Origin: JANQRA01 sp035762545
GTDB lineage: Bacteria > Actinomycetota > Acidimicrobiia > Spongiisociales > ZC4RG35
Reading direction: 5' to 3'
NCBI GenBank assembly: GCA_035762545.1
Contig: DASTOM010000007.1
Location: 1 to 64,000 of the forward strand
Length of the DNA stretch: 64,000 nucleotides
Within the stretch, counting starts at the first letter, position 1. Each line of letters opens with the position of its first letter. Positions 50,307 to 58,778 of the stretch are shown here, one piece after another. The translations under genes and the position numbers were made by a program. The notes beneath the pieces were generated by a model, which worked only from the letters and a program-made list of their open reading frames with translations, had not been told where the DNA came from and searched no databases.

Positions 50307-52228
50307 GACGGTCTTTGAGCGAGCTCGGCCAGACGGTTGGTGGCCTCTATCAACGGCACACCCCTCGTGTCCCTGTCCTCCCCGTAGAGCCGCAGGCCGA
50401 CGGTCCCGTTGGCCACGTCGTCGTCTCCGACGACGATCACGGCCGGGTGCTTCTGAGTCAGGGCCTTCCTGATCTTGTCGCCGACGGTCTCCTGAGACAG
50501 ATCGACTTCGGCACGCAGCCCGGCATCTCGGAGCCGTTGCTTCACCTGTTCGGCGTAGTCGTCGTGGCGATCAGCCACCGGAATCACAGACACCTGCTCC
50601 GGGGCGAGCCACATGGGGAAGGCCCCGGCGTAGTGCTCGACCAGGATGCCGGCGAACCTCTCGATCGAACCTGCCTTGGCGCAGTGAATCATGTATGGCT
50701 TCTCTGAGGTGTTGCCCGAGCCCGTGTACTCCAGGTCGAACCGATCCGGCAGGTTGAAGTCGAGCTGGATCGTCGATGCCTGCCAGAGGCGGCCAATCGC
50801 ATCCTTGATGTGGAAGTCGATCTTCGGGCCGTAGAACGCCCCCTCGCCCTCGGCGATCCGATACCTGACTCCCTTGGTCTCGAGCGCCTTCTCCAGTGCA
50901 GCTTCGGTCACTTCCCAACGCTCGGGCTCACCGATCGCCTTCTCGGGCTTGGTGCTCAGCTCAGCCTGATAGTCGTCGAAACCGAAGTCCTTCAGCCACG
51001 TGGTGACGAAGTCGATATGGCGCTCCAGCTCGTCCTGGATCTGGCCCTCGGTGCAGAAGGTGTGGGAATCGTCTTGGGTGAATCCCCGTGCTCGAAGCAG
51101 CCCATGAATGACACCGGACTGCTCGTATCGGTAGACCCCACCGAGCTCCCCGAGTCGCATCGGCAGTTCCCGGTACGACCGCCCCTGACTCTTGTACACG
51201 AGGACGTGGAAGGGGCAGTTCATCGGCTTCACGTGATACGACGGGTCGCCTTCGAACTGCATGTTGGGGTACATGTTCTCGGCGTAGAAGTCGAGGTGGC
51301 CGGACTTCTCCCACAGTTCGGATTTGCCCAGGTGCGGCGTCGCGACGAAGTCGAATTCGAACCTCTCGTGCAGGGCGCGGCTGTGGTCTTCGATGATCTT
51401 GCGGAGCATCCCGCCCTTGGGATGCCAGACGGCGAGACCCGATCCCAACTCTTCGGGGAAGCTGTAGAGGTCGAGCTCTGGCCCGAGCCTGCGATGATCC
51501 CGTTTCGCGGCCTCCTCGAGACGGGTCAGGTAATCGTCGAGGTCGCTCTTGGAGGCCCAGGCCGTGCCATAGATCCGTTGCAACTGCTCACGATCCTGGT
51601 CCCCTCGCCAGTAAGCCCCCGAGCTTCGAAGCACCCGAAACGCCGGGATGCGGCCCGTGGTGGGCACATGCGGGCCACGACAGAGATCTATGAAGTCGAG
51701 ATTGCGGTAGGCGGTCACCTCGTCGCCGGCGCCGACCTCGCTCGGATCGACGTTTTCGATGATCTCCACCTTGAACTTGTGTCCCGAGAAGACGTCCAGC
51801 GCCTCGGTGCGGCTCATCGCCACTCGCTCGAAGGGCTGGTCCTCGGCGATGATCTCGGCCATGCGGGCTTCGATCCGCTCCAGATCCTCCGGCGTGAACG
51901 GGTCGGACACCTCGAAGTCGTAATAGAACCCGTCTTCGATGGGTGGCCCGATGGCGAAGGTCGCCCCGTCGAAGAGGTCGAGCACGGCCTGGGCCATCAC
52001 ATGGGCCGTGGAGTGCCTGAGGATGTGGAGACCATCGTCACTGTCGATGGTGATCACCTCGAAATCGCCACCCTCCGTGATTGGCCGCGACAGATCGCGT
52101 TGGTCGCCATTGACTTTCACGGCAACGGCAGCCCGGGCCAACCCGGGGCCGATGGCTCGGGCGACGTCGAGTCCGGTGGCACCTTCTTGGTGGGTGCGGA
52201 CGGTTTGGTCGGGTAGGCGGAGATCCAC
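50303..52228 (-). CDS. thrS: threonyl-tRNA synthetase
   Basis: Charges tRNA-Thr and edits Ser-tRNA. The 641-residue chain has an N-terminal TGS domain (LPDQTVRTHQEGATGLDV), editing-domain histidines in HILRHSTAHVMAQAV, the zinc-binding MNCPFH, motif 2 YRYEQSGVIHGLLRARG and the C-terminal anticodon domain. I place the start at GTG 52228, with AAGG six bases before it, because the TGS domain begins there. The frame is open for 243 further codons over the divergent gene, which is clearly shadow. Confidence 0.95.
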   Translation of the reverse strand: MDLRLPDQTVRTHQEGATGLDVARAIGPGLARAAVAVKVNGDQRDLSRPITEGGDFEVITIDSDDGLHILRHSTAHVMAQAVLDLFDGATFAIGPPIEDGFYYDFEVSDPFTPEDLERIEARMAEIIAEDQPFERVAMSRTEALDVFSGHKFKVEIIENVDPSEVGAGDEVTAYRNLDFIDLCRGPHVPTTGRIPAFRVLRSSGAYWRGDQDREQLQRIYGTAWASKSDLDDYLTRLEEAAKRDHRRLGPELDLYSFPEELGSGLAVWHPKGGMLRKIIEDHSRALHERFEFDFVATPHLGKSELWEKSGHLDFYAENMYPNMQFEGDPSYHVKPMNCPFHVLVYKSQGRSYRELPMRLGELGGVYRYEQSGVIHGLLRARGFTQDDSHTFCTEGQIQDELERHIDFVTTWLKDFGFDDYQAELSTKPEKAIGEPERWEVTEAALEKALETKGVRYRIAEGEGAFYGPKIDFHIKDAIGRLWQASTIQLDFNLPDRFDLEYTGSGNTSEKPYMIHCAKAGSIERFAGILVEHYAGAFPMWLAPEQVSVIPVADRHDDYAEQVKQRLRDAGLRAEVDLSQETVGDKIRKALTQKHPAVIVVGDDDVANGTVGLRLYGEDRDTRGVPLIEATNRLAELAQRPS

Positions 52229-52312
52229 AGAAAGCCTTGGTGTCGCTAGCCTGCGGCAGCGTAATTGGGCGACGCCGGCTAGTCGCCACCTTAACGACAG
52301 GGGTAATAAGGC

Positions 52313-53143
52313 ATGACAGCACGGGGACTCGTCGAATCGCTCTACCCGTCTGCGCGGATAAGGGAGCTTGCAGCGGGCGCTAACAGCATCTTTCGCGTCA
52401 CCGAGCACGAGGACGAAACGTCGATAGTCAAGGTGTACCCCGTGGCTTCGCGAGAAAAGCGGGAACGACGTGCCCTGGAGGCCCTCGCCGCTGTCGAGGG
52501 CGTCCCGAAGATCCTCAACCACGGTCTCGAGGGTGACCAGGCGTGGCTGAAGATGAACGACGCAGGATCCTGGAATCTGAGTTCTCTCCCCAAGAACCTC
52601 GAGATCGTCGAAGCCGCCGGCCGGACCCTCCGCAACGTGCACAACGCTAAGGCTGAGATCACCAATCTGGTAGTGGGGATCGACAGCGAGTACGTCAAGA
52701 GCCACTACCGATCGACCATCGAGCGTCTTGGTCGGTTCCGCCGGCGTTTCGGCATGTCCCAAGTGGTTCTGGATCGCGCCCTCGACATCGAGCCTCCCCT
52801 GGCGACCGACCCGGTGCCATCCCACACCCGCCCGACCCCTTCGAAGTTCATCGTCGCTGAGGGTGGCAAGGTGACTCTGGTCGATTGGGAGTGGGCCACG
52901 CTGGGGCCGCCGGAATGGGATCTGACTCTGGCGGTGTGGCAATTCGCGGTGAACCACGGAGAGGACGCGGCGGCCGCCTTCCGTAAGGGCTACGCCGCCG
53001 AGCTACCGGAGAGTCGGTACCGCTCATGGGTGGCCTACCACTCGGCGATGATGATGCTCGACGCCGCCGAGCAGCGAGAGGGCCGACTCGGGGATCTCCA
53101 CTATCTGGTCGCCGACCTCACCGAAGCGGTGATGGGCACCTGA
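52313..53143 (+). CDS. aminoglycoside phosphotransferase-fold protein, probably a pseudokinase
   Basis: A 276-residue protein with the APH/choline-kinase layout: ATP-lysine in SIVKVYP (K40), interdomain region, then HTRPTPSKFIV and TLVDWEWATLGPPEWDL. The catalytic loop normally reads HxDxxxxN; here it is H171-T-R173 with K178, so both catalytic Asp and Asn are replaced, while the later metal aspartate (D191) remains. It may bind nucleotide or sugar without transferring phosphate. Divergent from thrS across an 84-base gap that holds a 6-base stem hairpin (52268-52287). Confidence 0.7.
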   Translation: MTARGLVESLYPSARIRELAAGANSIFRVTEHEDETSIVKVYPVASREKRERRALEALAAVEGVPKILNHGLEGDQAWLKMNDAGSWNLSSLPKNLEIVEAAGRTLRNVHNAKAEITNLVVGIDSEYVKSHYRSTIERLGRFRRRFGMSQVVLDRALDIEPPLATDPVPSHTRPTPSKFIVAEGGKVTLVDWEWATLGPPEWDLTLAVWQFAVNHGEDAAAAFRKGYAAELPESRYRSWVAYHSAMMMLDAAEQREGRLGDLHYLVADLTEAVMGT

Positions 53144-53190
53144 TCGCCCTCGAAATCCACGGAATTCCGACCATCCCGACTTAGCCTCTG

Positions 53191-53207
53191 CCTTGCCCTC
53201 GGCAAGG
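53191..53207 (+). other. hairpin overlapping the ribosome site of the zinc-ribbon gene
   Basis: Seven-base perfect stem CCTTGCC / GGCAAGG with a three-base loop. The 3' arm contributes AAGG of the AAGGAG ribosome site (53205-53210), so the fold would hide it. Confidence 0.4.
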
Positions 53208-53217
53208 AGAACGGCAG

Positions 53218-53427
53218 TTGTTTGAAGCTTTGGTTGTGGCGACTGCAACGACTGGTCTCTTCGCGTTGGCCAAGGGAATCCGGGGTAACGAACGATTCAG
53301 AGTCGATCCTCGTCTCGTGATGGGTTTCCGTGAGGAAAAGGGCCCGGATCTCCCCTGTCCATGGTGCTACGCACCGACCGAAGAGCACGACAGTCGCTGC
53401 ACCGGCTGTGGCAGGACGTTCGGCTGA
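53218..53427 (+). CDS. small membrane-anchored zinc-ribbon protein (69 aa)
   Basis: Sixty-nine residues starting at a TTG that has AAGGAG eight bases before it. A short hydrophobic N-terminus (EALVVATATTGLFALAKG) is followed by a basic linker and a C-terminal zinc ribbon with two cysteine pairs, CPWC and CTGC, ending GCGRTFG. Such ribbons usually sit in structural or nucleic-acid roles. No family name is offered. It lies between the phosphotransferase-like gene and the patatin gene. Confidence 0.55.
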   Translation: MFEALVVATATTGLFALAKGIRGNERFRVDPRLVMGFREEKGPDLPCPWCYAPTEEHDSRCTGCGRTFG

Positions 53428-53506
53428 ACCCCCATATTCGACCGATAATCGAGCCACCCGATTCATACTCGGTTAAGCACGCGGACACTTATATGGTGTG
53501 ACAACA

Positions 53507-54475
53507 GTGAGCAGGGTAGGACTGGTCCTCGGAGGCGGGGGGATAACCGGTGCCGCTTACGAGATGGCGGCACTGATGGCCCTGCGCGCGGCCACCGACT
53601 GGGACCCCAACCAAGCAGAGGTTGTGATTGGGACGTCGTCGGGCGCGTTTGTGTCGGCCCTGGTCCGTCATGACGCCCTCACCCTCGACTCGCTGGTTCT
53701 CACGACTGACGATCGCAAGGACGTGGCCGAACGAATCCGATCCCATGTGTATGCGCGTGGCGACTCCGTTGGAATGACCGACTGGGTGCGTTACGGACTG
53801 CTCCCGGGAGTCCGCAGACCGGGTCTCACCATGTTTCTCGGGTCTCCGGCCCGATTCAGCCCAGCTGGGATCGGAGACTGGGTAACCACACACATCGGCC
53901 AGGAAGCCGCCAACTCGTGGCCCGACCTCCCGACGGCCATCGTCGCCTATGACATCAAGCGTGGATCGAGGGTGGCGTTTGGAAGCGACCAGGCGCCGGA
54001 GATCGCCATCAAAGACGCCGTGGCCGCATCCTCAGCCGTGCCGGTGGTCTTCCGACCACATCGTGTCGAAGATTCCCTATACGTCGATGGAGGGATCTCG
54101 TCGGGGACCCACGCCGATCTCGTCCTGGGACACTCCCGTCAGCTCGATCTGATCCTGGTGGTCGCCCCGATGGCTGCCGAGATCCAAAGGCAGAGGGCTC
54201 GCTTCCACGAGAAGATGTTCGACCGTGTCGGCACCAGGTCCCTGTCCCAGGAGATGGCGATGATCAGAGACGCTTGGCCCGACACCGATGTCGTGGCCCT
54301 GAGTCCGTCGCCCTCGGTGCAGAACGCCATGCGCCCCAACCCGATGGACACGACACGCGCCGTGGCGACCTTCACACGGACCCTGATCTCGATGAAGCGG
54401 ACCCTGGCACGACCCGACGTCTGGGAGCGGCTCGACCACCACCTGATCGGTCGAAGCGTCAGCCGCTCGGCGTGA
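53507..54475 (+). CDS. patatin-like phospholipase family protein
   Basis: A 322-residue serine hydrolase of the patatin fold. The oxyanion motif is LVLGGGGITGAAYE, the nucleophile elbow GTSSGAF (GxSxG) and the catalytic aspartate in YVDGGISSG, so the dyad is complete. No signal peptide is seen. I prefer the GTG at 53507, since TATGGT (53492-53497) would place transcription start at about 53504; a GTG at 53498 is the alternative. Its last 17 bases overlap the end of the convergent DUF368 gene. Substrate unknown. Confidence 0.85.
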   Translation: MSRVGLVLGGGGITGAAYEMAALMALRAATDWDPNQAEVVIGTSSGAFVSALVRHDALTLDSLVLTTDDRKDVAERIRSHVYARGDSVGMTDWVRYGLLPGVRRPGLTMFLGSPARFSPAGIGDWVTTHIGQEAANSWPDLPTAIVAYDIKRGSRVAFGSDQAPEIAIKDAVAASSAVPVVFRPHRVEDSLYVDGGISSGTHADLVLGHSRQLDLILVVAPMAAEIQRQRARFHEKMFDRVGTRSLSQEMAMIRDAWPDTDVVALSPSPSVQNAMRPNPMDTTRAVATFTRTLISMKRTLARPDVWERLDHHLIGRSVSRSA

Positions 54476-55355
54476 GCGCCGCCGTCTCGACCCGATCACG
54501 AGCGAGTCTCGCGATCAGAAAGACGAACCCGAACCCGATCACTGCCGCGATCGTGACCTGGACCACGTCGTCTCCTGGCGGCGCGAGGGCCGCACTGTCC
54601 ACACCTTCGGGCCATGGCCAGACCACACGCAGCGAGCCGGCCATGAGGCCGATGAGGCCGGCCAGGACGAGGTCGTGGAAGCGACTGAGCGCCCAATGGA
54701 GGACTTGCGAGAAGAGAGCTAGCCCGACGATCGCGCCGAGAGTGAAGACACCGAGTGCCACGAAGTCCCTGTCGTTCACCGCACCGAGCACGTTCGGGTA
54801 CATGCCGATCAACAGGAGGATGAGCGATCCGGAGATTCCGGGGAGGATCATGGCGCAGATCGCCAGTGCTCCGGAGGCGAAGTAGACCAACAGGCTCGGA
54901 TCCGAGACCGTCGTATCGTCACCAAGTCCGAGCAGCCAGAAGAGGATCCCACCGACGCCCAGAGCGATGCCAGCGTGGATCCACTCCGGACGTCTCAGCA
55001 GCCCCTGGGCGATCACGACCGAGCCGACGACGAGGCCGAAGAAACCACCGGCGAGGACGGTCGGATTGGTCTCGAGTTGATGTTCGAGCAAGGCCGAGAG
55101 CGAGATGATCGCCAGGGCGATCCCAGCCAACAGCGGCACAAGCAGAGCCCACTCCACCCTCCCCAGGTGGTCCTTGAAGCCGCCCCATCGCCCACGTAGA
55201 ACAGCTCCCAGCGCCAGACTGCCCTCCCGAATCGACGCGACCAACCGCTCGTAGATTCCGAGGACTAGTGCGATGGTCCCCCCGGACACACCCGGAACGA
55301 GGTCCGCCGCTCCCATGACGAACCCACCGAGAATGTGTCGCAGGATGCTGATCAC
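54459..55355 (-). CDS. DUF368 family polyprenyl-phosphate transporter (PopT-like)
   Basis: A 298-residue polytopic membrane protein. The DUF368 signatures GADLVPGVSGGTIALVLGIY near the N-terminus and MILPGISGSLILLLIGMY in the middle are clear. DUF368 proteins have been reported as undecaprenyl-phosphate translocases that recycle the lipid carrier for wall synthesis. GTG start preceded by a well-spaced promoter (55364-55392) that would give a near-leaderless message. Next to the PspC/LiaF-like envelope genes, which fits an envelope role. Confidence 0.85.
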   Translation of the reverse strand: MISILRHILGGFVMGAADLVPGVSGGTIALVLGIYERLVASIREGSLALGAVLRGRWGGFKDHLGRVEWALLVPLLAGIALAIISLSALLEHQLETNPTVLAGGFFGLVVGSVVIAQGLLRRPEWIHAGIALGVGGILFWLLGLGDDTTVSDPSLLVYFASGALAICAMILPGISGSLILLLIGMYPNVLGAVNDRDFVALGVFTLGAIVGLALFSQVLHWALSRFHDLVLAGLIGLMAGSLRVVWPWPEGVDSAALAPPGDDVVQVTIAAVIGFGFVFLIARLARDRVETAALTPSG

Positions 55356-55363
55356 GCGCAGCG

Positions 55364-55392
55364 AGTATGGCCCTGACCGGCTGACTTACCAA
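55364..55392 (-). promoter_or_regulatory. promoter of the DUF368 gene
   Basis: Read leftward: -35 TTGGTA (55387-55392), exactly 17 bases, then -10 CATACT (55364-55369), and eight bases to the GTG at 55355. It lies in the 45-base gap after the response-regulator gene. Confidence 0.5.
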
Positions 55393-55400
55393 GCATCGAC

Positions 55401-56036
55401 TCAGACGATGCGACGTTTGCTGGCCCAACGGGCCAGTTCGTGCCGGTTGGACAACTGGAGCTTTCGGAGGACCGAGGAGACATGGGTCTCGACGGTCTTG
55501 ATCGAGATGTTCAGCTTGCGGGCGACCTGCTTGTAAGCAAAGCCTCGAGCGATCAGCCTGAGCACGTCCTTCTCCCGTGACGTCAGCTGGTCGAGCTCGG
55601 GGTCGTCCTCAGACGGCATCGCACCGGCAAAGGCGTCGAGCACGAACCCGGCCAGTCGGGGAGAGAACACGGCATCGCCGGCGTCGATCCGCCTGATGGC
55701 ATCGGCCAGTTCGGCAGGTTCGATCGTCTTGGTCACATAACCCCGTGCTCCGGCTCGAATCATCGCTATGACATCTTCGGCCTGATCCGACACGGAAAGC
55801 GCCAGGAACTTCACATCGGGGTTGGTCTCACCCACTCCTTCGACGACGGCGATACCGCCGCCATCGGGCATGTGAACGTCGATGAGGACGACATCGGGTC
55901 TGAGCCCACGGATCTCCTCGATGGCCGAGTCGACGTCGTGGGCACTCCCCACGATCCGGAACTCCTCGGACAGTTCGGCCTTCACCCCGGAGAGGAAAAG
56001 CCTGTGGTCGTCGACGAGATATACGGACACACTCAT
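55401..56036 (-). CDS. NarL/LuxR-type response regulator
   Basis: A 211-residue regulator. The receiver domain has D9-D10, the phosphoacceptor D53 in VLIDVHMPDG and the switch lysine in GYVTKTIEPAEL. The C-terminal LuxR helix-turn-helix spans about 146-211 (LTSREKDVLRLIARGFAYK and ISIKTVETHVSSVLRKL). It overlaps the PspC histidine kinase by four bases, so the two form a two-component system. Likely targets are the divergent PspC-LiaF operon and possibly itself. Confidence 0.93.
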   Translation of the reverse strand: MSVSVYLVDDHRLFLSGVKAELSEEFRIVGSAHDVDSAIEEIRGLRPDVVLIDVHMPDGGGIAVVEGVGETNPDVKFLALSVSDQAEDVIAMIRAGARGYVTKTIEPAELADAIRRIDAGDAVFSPRLAGFVLDAFAGAMPSEDDPELDQLTSREKDVLRLIARGFAYKQVARKLNISIKTVETHVSSVLRKLQLSNRHELARWASKRRIV

Positions 56037-57235
56037 GTCGGCAACCTCAACATCACTTCCGTGCCTTCGTCCATGTCGCTGTCGATCTCGACCTGTCCGC
56101 CCACCCGTTCCATTCTGGCCCGTATCGACTCGCTGATCCCCTTCCGGTCGACAGGCACCTCGTTGGCTTCGAACCCATTCCCCTGGTCGGTCACGAAGAC
56201 TTCGACCGCTGCTTCCGTTGCCTCCATGTAGAGCGACACCCGCGCTGCCCCCGAATGCTTCGCCGCGTTGACCATGGCCTCGGACGCGGCGCCGACGAGG
56301 GCCTTGGTCCGGTCATCCACCGGATGGTCGCCCACGACCACCACGTCGACCGGCACCTGGAAGTCCTGTTCGACCTTCGAAGCGGCCTGTTTCAAGGCTG
56401 TCGACACCAGATCGATGCCGTCGAGAGGCGCATGCCCGTACAGCCAGTCCCGGAGTTCGGTCTCTTGATGCCGGGCAAGCATCGACATGCGCTGCGGGTC
56501 GTCAGTCCTCTGGATGAGCGCCAGGGTCTGGAGGACGGAGTCGTGGAGATGCGCCGCCACCTCCGCACGCTCCTCCTGGCGGATTCGTTCGTTTCGCTCG
56601 TCGCTGAGATCGGTGATCAACCGGCGAACCCAGGGCCCGAAGGTCACGAGGAAACCGAGTCCAGTCAGAAAGACAGCGAGAAACACGAGTCCGCCTTCGA
56701 AGACCCGCCCGAGGGCAGTCGAGAACATGACGATCCCAGCCACCAATAGGAGACCACCGACGACGAGGCGGACCTTGCTGACATTGTCCACCCCAGGGCT
56801 TATCAGGGACACGAACGGCCCTGGTGAGGACGGGTCGGTCACTGCGGCGATACCAAAGGACAACGCCCCGGCGGTCAGTACCAGGACCGGGTTGGGCCAG
56901 AGCCCGACGGCCCCGAGAAGGAAGAGCAGACCGGCGAAGGCGATGCCGAGGCCGATGGCCCTCGAGCTGCTGACCATCTCTCCCGGCTCGTCGTCGACCC
57001 GGTCGTAGGTGGCGAGCCATACGCCGAGATAGAGCAGCACGCCGAGACCCCAGATCGCGGTCAAAGTGAGGAAAGCGGCCCTGACGTAACCGTCGCGGAC
57101 ACCGAGGCTGTCTGCGATGCCGCCGGCCACGCCGGCGAGGACGCGATTGTCGCCGCGGCGGTGCAGACGGGCGATTCCAGTCGAGGCAGTTGCTTCCACA
57201 CGAGAATGATGCCCCAGAACGATGCCGAAGCTCAA
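56033..57235 (-). CDS. PspC-domain sensor histidine kinase
   Basis: A 400-residue kinase of the NarX/DesK type. Residues about 20-80 are a PspC domain (RVLAGVAGGIADSLGVRDGY) with its helix; more membrane helices follow (about 92-135 and 155-205). The HisKA_3 site is HLHDSVLQTL with H231, and the ATPase N-box is EAMVNAAKHSGA with a C-terminal G-rich DQGNGF. I accept the TTG at 57235, which has GGGAG seven bases upstream; a GTG at 57199 is possible. PspC at the sensor end suggests it reads envelope stress. Confidence 0.9.
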   Translation of the reverse strand: MSFGIVLGHHSRVEATASTGIARLHRRGDNRVLAGVAGGIADSLGVRDGYVRAAFLTLTAIWGLGVLLYLGVWLATYDRVDDEPGEMVSSSRAIGLGIAFAGLLFLLGAVGLWPNPVLVLTAGALSFGIAAVTDPSSPGPFVSLISPGVDNVSKVRLVVGGLLLVAGIVMFSTALGRVFEGGLVFLAVFLTGLGFLVTFGPWVRRLITDLSDERNERIRQEERAEVAAHLHDSVLQTLALIQRTDDPQRMSMLARHQETELRDWLYGHAPLDGIDLVSTALKQAASKVEQDFQVPVDVVVVGDHPVDDRTKALVGAASEAMVNAAKHSGAARVSLYMEATEAAVEVFVTDQGNGFEANEVPVDRKGISESIRARMERVGGQVEIDSDMDEGTEVMLRLPT

Positions 57236-57311
57236 TGGGTGACTCCCCTGACGAGGCTCAGGGCCGTCTCAGGGTGGTCACCGATACCCTCCGAGCCAGC
57301 ATTCCGGCCTA

Positions 57312-58532
57312 ATGGGCCCCATGGAAGAAACAAATACGACGACGGAGGAGCGGACCCAACCGATCCGCTCACCGGAGCTCATCCGACCAACCGAAGGTCG
57401 GATGATCGCCGGTGTCGCACAGGGGGTGGCCAACAACTTCGGCATCTCTGAGTGGATCCCCAGGGTCTTCTTCATCGTCACTGCGTTCATCGGAGGCCTC
57501 GGACTGGCGCTCTACGCCGCCGGTTGGGCCTTCGTCAGGTCCGAAGACGAGGACGAGTCACCGGCCGAGAGGTTCTTCTCGAACGCCTCGAGCTCGTCGG
57601 CCTGGATCGGAATAGGGCTGATAGTCATCGCCGGGATCATCATCCTCGCCAACTTCACCTTCATCGCTGGTGAGGTGGTGTGGGCAGGTGCCCTCCTGGT
57701 GGTCGGACTCCTCCTCTACCTCGGATACATCCCCAGTGGATCCACGAGAGAGACAGATTCCGATGAGTCAAAGGAGGGAGTTCAACAAATGACTTTGACC
57801 ACTGACACCTCGAAGATCCTTGCCCATGAGGGCACCGCCGGCGACTCCCCCGCCGGCGGCGCGCCTTCAACACCGCCTCCCCCGGCTCCGCCCAGCCCAC
57901 AGGAGCCCCCACGTCCGCCTGCGCCACCGCGGGAGCGTTCGATCCTCGGTCGGCTCACGGTCGGGATCACCCTCCTCGCTCTGGCGACCCTGGCGATCCT
58001 GGACAACATCCCGGGAGTGCCGATCGAGGCGGAACCTCGCCACTATCTGGCTTTGGCAGTGACGATCGTCGGGATCGGCCTCATCGTCGGCGCCTTCATC
58101 GGTCGGGCCCGGTGGCTGATCGTGGCGGGAGCCCTCATGGTCCCCACGCTGATCTTCTCGCCGGCGTTCGAGTACGACTGGGAGAGCGACAGCTTCGATC
58201 TCTATGTCGAGCCGACGAACTTCGCATCGATCGAACCGGAATACTCGATCGACGTCGGGAACATGGTCATCGACCTCACCGACCTCCCTTGGGACGGTGA
58301 GACGATCGTGGTGGCCGCCAGTGTCGACATCGGAAACATCGAGGTTCGCGTCCCGACCGGAGTCGCAGTGTCCGGGCAGGGCACGGCTGACATCGGCCGT
58401 GTCGCTTCGCCCGGAGGTGCATCCTTCGGATTCGGTGAGCCCCTCGTCGAGTTCTCGGTCCCCGGCAGCGAGGGCAAGGTCGTCCTCGACCTCGAAGTCA
58501 ATGTCGGAAACATCGAAGTCCACAGCAGGTAG
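57312..58532 (+). CDS. PspC-LiaF-like membrane protein
   Basis: A 406-residue protein. Residues about 22-75 are a PspC domain (GRMIAGVAQGVANNFGISEW), followed by two helices, a Pro-rich linker (about 180-205), three more helices, and a C-terminal beta-rich domain (SIDVGNMVIDLTDLP, VDIGNIEVRVPTGV, VNVGNIEVHSR) of the LiaF/DUF2154 type with repeated GN-I-V strands. In Firmicutes LiaF restrains the LiaS kinase; here the kinase is encoded divergently 76 bases away. The ATG at 57312 or at 57321 may be used; no ribosome site is obvious. Confidence 0.85.
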   Translation: MGPMEETNTTTEERTQPIRSPELIRPTEGRMIAGVAQGVANNFGISEWIPRVFFIVTAFIGGLGLALYAAGWAFVRSEDEDESPAERFFSNASSSSAWIGIGLIVIAGIIILANFTFIAGEVVWAGALLVVGLLLYLGYIPSGSTRETDSDESKEGVQQMTLTTDTSKILAHEGTAGDSPAGGAPSTPPPPAPPSPQEPPRPPAPPRERSILGRLTVGITLLALATLAILDNIPGVPIEAEPRHYLALAVTIVGIGLIVGAFIGRARWLIVAGALMVPTLIFSPAFEYDWESDSFDLYVEPTNFASIEPEYSIDVGNMVIDLTDLPWDGETIVVAASVDIGNIEVRVPTGVAVSGQGTADIGRVASPGGASFGFGEPLVEFSVPGSEGKVVLDLEVNVGNIEVHSR

Positions 58533-58541
58533 GAGAAACCC

Positions 58542-58778
58542 ATGAAGACACACAAGTTCGACGTCCTCTCGTTCCTGAGCGGACTCGTCATGACGGTGAT
58601 CGGACTGCTGTTCCTGCTGCCTGAGGAGCCGTCGGACGTATTCGCGGTCCTTGGCGACATCGGCAACTGGTTCTGGCCGGTTCTGTTGACGGTCGTCGGA
58701 GTTGCCGTACTCGCGCCCCTCTTCTGGCAGAAGTCCAAAGACGACGTGGCAGCGGAAGGAGAGGGCGAAGCGGCTTAG
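58542..58778 (+). CDS. small two-span membrane protein (78 aa)
   Basis: Seventy-eight residues with two membrane helices (about 10-26 VLSFLSGLVMTVIGLLF and 43-62) and an acidic tail (DDVAAEGEGEAA). TAGGAG lies six bases before the ATG, and the gene follows the PspC-LiaF-like gene by nine bases, so they form one unit. It converges on the TSUP permease with a 4-base overlap of stops. Family not recognised; context suggests an accessory of the envelope-stress operon. Confidence 0.7.
   Translation: MKTHKFDVLSFLSGLVMTVIGLLFLLPEEPSDVFAVLGDIGNWFWPVLLTVVGVAVLAPLFWQKSKDDVAAEGEGEAA

Noticed and set aside
50303..52957. An 884-residue reading of thrS with a long N-terminal extension
   Set aside because: The extra 243 residues shadow the divergent phosphotransferase gene; the TGS domain begins at GTG 52228, which has a ribosome site.
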